DNA of 64,000 nucleotides, taken from NCBI RefSeq assembly GCF_032586235.1, contig NZ_JAWHTD010000001.1, positions 1 to 64,000 of the forward strand, in the 5' to 3' direction. Source of the stretch: Aestuariicoccus sp032586235. GTDB taxonomy: Bacteria > Pseudomonadota > Alphaproteobacteria > Rhodobacterales > Rhodobacteraceae. A program made the position numbers and the translations under genes. Every line of letters starts with the position of its first letter. Position 1 is the first letter of the stretch. This document shows positions 56,823 to 64,000 of the stretch, piece by piece. A model generated the notes under the pieces. That model was given only the letters and a program-made list of their open reading frames with translations, ran no database searches and was not told where the DNA came from.

Positions 56823-57383
56823 GTGTCTGAATCAGCTTCGATTTCCTCCGGCATCGCCGAACGCTATGCCACGGCGGTCTTCGAGATCGTCAAGGAGAAC
56901 AAGAACCTCCCCAAGCTCGAATCCAATCTGGACGATCTGGCGCAAGCCTTGTCCGAAAGCGCCGATCTGTGCGAATTGCTGAATTCGCCGGTTCTGAGCC
57001 GCGCGACGCAGGCCAGCGCCATTGACGCCATCGCGTCGAAGATGGGTCTGATTCCGGCGGTGAAGAACGTGCTGGGCCTGATGGCGGCCAAACGCCGCCT
57101 GTTCGTCGTGCCGCAGATGGTGCGCCAGCTGCAGGAAATGATCGCCGATGAGAAAGGCGAAGTGACCGCGGATGTGGTATCGGCCAAGGCGCTGACCGCG
57201 ACCCAGTCCAAGAAACTGGCCGAGACGCTGAAGGCGCAGGTCGGGAAAGATGTGAAAATCAATGCGACTGTCGATGAAAGCCTCATCGGTGGACTTGTCG
57301 TCAAGGTGGGCTCGAAGATGATCGACACGTCGATCAAGGCGAAGCTCAACTCCCTCCAGAATGCAATGAAAGAGGTCGGATAA
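56823..57383 (+). CDS. atpH: F1 ATP synthase subunit delta
   Basis: 186 residues from a GTG at 56823 (GGAAGGG 5 bases upstream). The N-terminal helical ISSGIAERYATAVFEI and C-terminal VDESLIGGLVVKVGSKMID match AtpH, which joins F1 to the peripheral stalk. First gene of atpHAGDC. The next start follows its stop directly. Confidence 0.93.
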   Translation: MSESASISSGIAERYATAVFEIVKENKNLPKLESNLDDLAQALSESADLCELLNSPVLSRATQASAIDAIASKMGLIPAVKNVLGLMAAKRRLFVVPQMVRQLQEMIADEKGEVTADVVSAKALTATQSKKLAETLKAQVGKDVKINATVDESLIGGLVVKVGSKMIDTSIKAKLNSLQNAMKEVG

Positions 57384-58922
<1,539 letters not shown>

Positions 58923-58937
58923 AGGAGGGAGCGGTTC

Positions 58938-59816
58938 ATGCCTTCTCTCAAGGACCTGAAAAACCGGATCGAGTCGGTCAAATCGACCCGCAAGATCACC
59001 AAGGCCATGCAGATGGTGGCCGCCGCGAAACTGCGGCGGGCACAGGATGCCGCCGAACAGTCGCGCCCCTACACCGAGCGGTTCATGTCGGTTCTGGGGT
59101 CGCTCGCGGCTTCGGTCGGCGACAGCGACAGCGCGCCCCGGCTTTTGTCGGGGACGGGCAAGGACGATGTGCACCTGCTGGTGGTGATGACGGCGGAACG
59201 CGGCCTCTGCGGCGGCTTCAACGCCAACATCGCCAAGCTGGCGCGCCAGAAGGCGACCGAGCTGAAAGGCCAGGGCAAGACCGTCAAGATCCTGACCGTC
59301 GGCAAGAAGGGTCGCGATTCGCTGCGCCGCGATCTGGGTGACCACTTCGTCGGTCACATCGACATGACCGACGTCAAGCGCGTGGGCTATGCCGACGCGC
59401 AGTCGGTGGCGCGTGACGTGCTGGGCCGCTTCGACGCGGGCGAGTTCGACGTCGCGACGATCTTCTTCTCGAAGTTCGTCAACGTCGTGTCGCAGATCCC
59501 GACCGCGCAGCAGGTGATCCCTTTCGTGGCGCCCGAAGGCACCGCCGAGGAAGAAGAGACGACGCTCTACGAATACGAGCCCGGCGAAGAAGAGATCCTC
59601 GCGGATCTGCTGCCGCGCGGCGTGGCGACGGCGATCTTCTCGGCGCTGCTGGAAAACGGGGCGTCCGAACAGGGCGCACGCATGAGCGCGATGGACAACG
59701 CCACCCGCAACGCGGGTGAGATGATCGACAAGTTGACCATCGAATACAACCGTTCGCGTCAGGCCGTCATCACCAACGAACTGATCGAAATCATCTCGGG
59801 CGCGGAAGCGCTCTAA
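58938..59816 (+). CDS. atpG: F1 ATP synthase subunit gamma
   Basis: 292 residues. The N-terminal KDLKNRIESVKSTRKITKAMQMVAAAKLR and the C-terminal MSAMDNATRNAGEMIDKL are the rotor coiled-coil ends of the gamma subunit. It turns inside the alpha/beta ring. AAGGAGG precedes the start; the gap from atpA is 15 bases. Confidence 0.97.
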   Translation: MPSLKDLKNRIESVKSTRKITKAMQMVAAAKLRRAQDAAEQSRPYTERFMSVLGSLAASVGDSDSAPRLLSGTGKDDVHLLVVMTAERGLCGGFNANIAKLARQKATELKGQGKTVKILTVGKKGRDSLRRDLGDHFVGHIDMTDVKRVGYADAQSVARDVLGRFDAGEFDVATIFFSKFVNVVSQIPTAQQVIPFVAPEGTAEEEETTLYEYEPGEEEILADLLPRGVATAIFSALLENGASEQGARMSAMDNATRNAGEMIDKLTIEYNRSRQAVITNELIEIISGAEAL

Positions 59817-59834
59817 CGGAACCGGAGACGAAAC

Positions 59835-61259
<1,425 letters not shown>

Positions 61260-61275
61260 TCGCGAAACAGGCGCA

Positions 61276-61333
61276 GCTCCTCCAGTCCTTGCGGACTGTC
61301 CTCGCGAGGAGGGCCCGCAAGGGACCGAGGAGC
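61276..61333 (+). repeat. large imperfect hairpin between atpD and atpC
   Basis: GCTCCTC (61276-61282) pairs with GAGGAGC (61327-61333), and GTCCTTGCGG (61285-61294) with CCGCAAGG-AC (61315-61325, one bulged G). The loop holds a further TCCTC/GAGGA hairpin (61299-61310). About 17 paired bases in the outer stem. Located inside the operon, in its only long gap. Confidence 0.8.
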
Positions 61334-61360
61334 GGCTCCAAGCCAAAGGAATGACAGCAG

Positions 61361-61795
61361 ATGGCTGAGACAATGCAATTCGATCTGGTCAGCCCCGAGC
61401 GCAGCCTGATGTCGGCCGAGGTCAAATCGGTGGTGATTCCGGGTGCGGATGGCGACATGACCGCCATGCCCAACCACGCGCCGCTGATCACCACGCTCCG
61501 TCCCGGAATTCTGCGGGTCGAGACCGACAAGGGCACCGAGGAATTCGTCGTGACCGGCGGCTTCGCCGAGATCGGCGAAGGCCTGTCGGTTCTCGCCGAA
61601 CGCGCGCTGCCGCGCGCCGACATGGATCAGGCCACCTATGAGGCCCTCGTGGCCGAAGCGCAAGACGCCTATCACCAGGTCAAGGAAACCTTCAAGAACG
61701 AGCCCGGCCCCGTCGACGACGCGGCCAAGCTCTTGCAGGACATGGTTGCCGTCGGGGCCCATATCGGCCTCGATCCCAAGCAGCCGTCGCTCTGA
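61361..61795 (+). CDS. atpC: F1 ATP synthase subunit epsilon
   Basis: 144 residues. The N-terminal beta-barrel (MQFDLVSPERSLMSAEVKSVVIPG and GDMTAMPNHAPL) is clear, followed by a C-terminal helical part that is somewhat unusual (YEALVAEAQDAYHQVKETF). It links gamma to the c-ring and inhibits ATP hydrolysis. Last gene of the operon, ending at a strong terminator. Confidence 0.95.
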   Translation: MAETMQFDLVSPERSLMSAEVKSVVIPGADGDMTAMPNHAPLITTLRPGILRVETDKGTEEFVVTGGFAEIGEGLSVLAERALPRADMDQATYEALVAEAQDAYHQVKETFKNEPGPVDDAAKLLQDMVAVGAHIGLDPKQPSL

Positions 61796-61815
61796 TCCGG
61801 CACGGCACGACATCG

Positions 61816-61846
61816 AAAAAGCCCCGCAGGTTCTGCGGGGCTTTTT
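61816..61846 (+). terminator. rho-independent terminator after atpC
   Basis: AAAAAGCCCCGCAG (61816-61829), loop GTT and CTGCGGGGCTTTTT (61833-61846): a perfect 14-bp stem whose A- and T-runs allow termination from both sides. Confidence 0.95.
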
Positions 61847-62019
61847 CGTTTGGCCCGCACACCGCCTGCCACGACACGCCATCCGGTTGCGCCCGATAAG
61901 GAACCCGCTTCGCCCGGCGGCATTCCCGCCTCTCGCGGGTGCCGAGGCGCGCTTTAAGGGTCCCATTTCCGCCATTTTGCCAGTATACGAACCGCGCAAC
62001 GGGCAATCAGAGGCGGGTG

Positions 62020-62370
62020 ATGCGCAAACTACGTGCCGCGCGGATCGGCATCGATCAGGGCAACGAGGAACTGTTTTCCGATTTCGCCAATGGCGGCGAG
62101 ATGTGGATCGGGTCGGGCTCGCGCGAGCGGCGCAAGAGGATCCATTTCTCCGAACCCTTCAGCACCATACCGGCCGTGCATGTGGGCCTGTCGCTCTGGG
62201 ACATGGACAGCGGCGCCAATGTGCGCGCCGATCTGGCCGCCGAGAAGGTCACCGAAAAGGGGTTCGACATGGTGTTCCGCACCTGGTCGGACAGCCGCGT
62301 CGCGCGGGTGCGGATGGCCTGGATGGCCGTGGGCGAGGTCAAGTCCGAAGACGACTGGGACCTGTACTGA
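62020..62370 (+). CDS. H-type lectin domain protein
   Basis: 116 residues. RIHFSEPFSTIPAVHVGLSLWDMD and the end FRTWSDSRVARVRMAWMAVG match the H-type lectin domain (PF09458), first known from snail agglutinins that bind GalNAc. No signal peptide is visible. It lies alone between the atp terminator and an RND pump gene. The ligand and function in bacteria are unknown. Confidence 0.78.
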   Translation: MRKLRAARIGIDQGNEELFSDFANGGEMWIGSGSRERRKRIHFSEPFSTIPAVHVGLSLWDMDSGANVRADLAAEKVTEKGFDMVFRTWSDSRVARVRMAWMAVGEVKSEDDWDLY

Positions 62371-62425
62371 GACACAGGCGCAACACGGCCACGGACCCGA
62401 TCCGGGGCCTCTGCGCTGCCTGTCC

Positions 62426-64000
62426 TCAGGCCCGCCGCCGCGCCAGCAAGAGGCCCACCGCGGTGGCGACGTAGATCGCGAGGCTCGCCGCGGCCATGCC
62501 GCCCAGGAACAGCGCAAAGGCCGCCTGCATCGGCGACAGCGCGGCCAGTTCCGGCAGGCTCAGCGCCGGGTGCAGCGCACCCGTCGCCGCGACCCATCCC
62601 ATGGTCGCCGCCAGCCAACCCAGCATCGTCAGCACGGCCAGCACCATCACCCCGCGCACCGCCGGGCGGCGGAACCGCAGCCCCTTGCGCAGCGCGGCGA
62701 TCTGTCGGCTGATATCGTGCTGGATGGCCACCAGCGCCGGCACCACCAGCAGCACCAGCAGCATCCCGAACCCCAGTCCGTAAACCAGAGTGATCACCGT
62801 CGGCTTCAGGAACTGCGCCTGGCTGGATTGCTCGTAAAGCAACGGCGCCAGCCCCAGAACCGTCGTCGCCGTGGTCAGGAACACCGGCCGCAGCCGGTCC
62901 GCCGCGCCGTCTATGATCGACGGCACCAGCCCCCGGGTCGCGCCGTATTCGTCGATCTGCGTCACCAGAACGATCGAATCGTTGATGATGATCCCGGTCA
63001 TGCCCAGCAGGCCGACCACCGTGAACATCGACAACGGCACATCCCAGAGCGCATGACCATAGATCGTGCCCACGAGGCCGAAGGGAATGACCGCCATAAC
63101 CACCAGCGGCCGTGTCCAGCTGGCAAAGACCCAGGCCAGCACCAGGTAAATGCCCAGCAGAACCAGCACCAGCCCGGTCCGCGCGTCGTTCAGGAAATCG
63201 CCCTCCTGCTCGCTCAGACCGGCCAGGCGGTAATCCACTTGCCGCTCGCTGGCGATAGTGGGCAGGATTTCTTCCTGCAGCGCCTGCATGATCTCGGTCG
63301 CGCGGGCGGGGTCGTCGTCGGAAATGTCGCCGGTGACCGATATCAGCCGCACCCCGTTCTCGCGCCGCACGGTGCTGAAGCCGGTCCGCCGCTCGACGCT
63401 GACGATATCGGCGAGCAGCACGTAATTGCCTTCGGGCGTGCGCATCTGCGTGCGTTCCAGGAAATCGGCGGTCAGCTCGCCCGTGGGCAGCTCGATCCGG
63501 ATCGCGGCGCTGCGGGGGCCGTCGGGATAGGTCGCGGCCTCGATCCCGCCCAGCCGGTCGCGCAGCACGCGGCCCAGCCCGTCGATGTCGAACCCAAGCG
63601 CCTGGCCCTGCGCGGTCAGCTCGAGGATCAGCTCTTCCTTGTCATAGGCGAGGTTGTCCTCGACCGCCGAGACCTCGGGGAATTGCGCCAGCGCGGTTTT
63701 CAGGTCTTCGGACGCGGCCTTCAGCGTTTCCGCCGTCGCGCCGTAGAACTGCACGTCCAGCGCATCGCCGCCGGGCCCCGACCGCCAGCCGCGAAAGCTG
63801 ATGGTCTCGACCAGCGGATGCCGCGCGACGCGGTCCTGCAGCGCGCCGACGAAGGCAAAGCTGGAATAGGGGCGCAGGTCGGCGTCGATCAGTTCGATCG
63901 AGAGGCCGCCCAGCTGATCAGGCTCTTTGGTGTCCGTTCCGCTCAGGCCCCGCCCTGCGTTGCCGCCCACCTCGGCGATCACATAATCCAGCGGGTTGCG
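62426..64000 (-). CDS. RND family efflux transporter permease (5' end outside window)
   Basis: The visible 524 residues are the C-terminal half of an AcrB-type permease: a periplasmic porter segment (GGDALDVQFYGATAETLKAA; GNYVLLADIVSVERRTGFSTV) and then the second set of membrane helices with FTVVGLLGMTGIIINDSIVLV and RPVFLTTATTVLGLAPLL. Two extra hydrophobic segments follow past the usual end. The frame runs uninterrupted to the last base (…NPLDYVIAEVGG). Substrate unknown. Confidence 0.9.
   Translation of the reverse strand, partial: RNPLDYVIAEVGGNAGRGLSGTDTKEPDQLGGLSIELIDADLRPYSSFAFVGALQDRVARHPLVETISFRGWRSGPGGDALDVQFYGATAETLKAASEDLKTALAQFPEVSAVEDNLAYDKEELILELTAQGQALGFDIDGLGRVLRDRLGGIEAATYPDGPRSAAIRIELPTGELTADFLERTQMRTPEGNYVLLADIVSVERRTGFSTVRRENGVRLISVTGDISDDDPARATEIMQALQEEILPTIASERQVDYRLAGLSEQEGDFLNDARTGLVLVLLGIYLVLAWVFASWTRPLVVMAVIPFGLVGTIYGHALWDVPLSMFTVVGLLGMTGIIINDSIVLVTQIDEYGATRGLVPSIIDGAADRLRPVFLTTATTVLGLAPLLYEQSSQAQFLKPTVITLVYGLGFGMLLVLLVVPALVAIQHDISRQIAALRKGLRFRRPAVRGVMVLAVLTMLGWLAATMGWVAATGALHPALSLPELAALSPMQAAFALFLGGMAAASLAIYVATAVGLLLARRRA

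Overview
The window is high-GC alphaproteobacterial DNA, most likely from the family Rhodobacteraceae (Roseobacter group). The evidence is gene content: an RpoH sigma factor of the RpoHII type, a fused Sat-CysC, an F1 ATP synthase operon (atpHAGDC) without F0 genes beside it, an Hsp20-DUF1150 pair, YdcH, UbiK, MidA-Lgt, DUF2125, DUF2161 and Hint-domain proteins, and family-typical palindromic repeats in gene tails. It is a chromosomal, mostly housekeeping segment. I see no rRNA, tRNA, CRISPR array, phage or insertion sequence. Coding is dense, with many 1-11 bp overlaps.

Layout. 1-7.2 kb: end of an unknown gene, M48 protease and DUF898 membrane protein, 2H phosphoesterase, parC, SH3 lipoprotein-like protein, SDR. 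7.2-16 kb: GST with an extra C-terminal domain, divergent from rpoH (RpoHII) and a ChaN-like gene, then coaBC-dut-moeB-like, an M3 peptidase and a TraB/GumN protein. 16-19 kb: DUF2161 nuclease-like protein and a Tat-exported tyrosinase with a small secreted companion. 19-21.3 kb: groES-groEL with a perfect CIRCE operator. 21-28.4 kb: secreted phosphoesterase, EamA transporter, Nudix, lipase, a lone phnM, purE-purK, YdcH. 28.5-35.7 kb: Hsp20-DUF1150, glycosyltransferase, sat-cysC, cytochrome P450, trxB divergent from an Lrp regulator, Hint protein. 35.9-42.8 kb: a 47-residue protein, pgeF-midA-lgt, ubiK-like, AstE-like, xthA, M20 deacylase.

42.9-45.8 kb holds the most unusual gene. It encodes one 959-residue protein joining an SGNH/GDSL hydrolase, a trypsin-like serine protease and a DRGH-type DNA/RNA non-specific endonuclease, all with catalytic residues present and with no visible export signal. 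It looks like a biological-conflict (defence or suicide) effector. At 47.5-51.2 kb is a MotA/MotB-like proton-channel pair in which the MotB partner carries about 600 residues of coiled coil before its OmpA domain. It resembles the motor half of Zorya but lacks zorC, zorD and zorE.

51.2-64 kb: M23 peptidase, clpA, gloB, a methyltransferase, the atpHAGDC operon with a long structured spacer before atpC and a strong terminator after it, an H-type lectin protein and the C-terminal half of an RND efflux pump running off the right end.

A stress-response theme recurs. rpoH has an ECF-type (RpoE-like) promoter candidate, hsp20 has an RpoH-type promoter, groESL has sigma70 plus CIRCE, and clpA, trxB and gloB are nearby. 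Short palindromic repeats recur: an 8-bp-stem element between groES and groEL and again after xthA, and a 29-bp repeat with attached hairpins in two inverted copies at the 3' ends flanking the M20 and three-enzyme genes.
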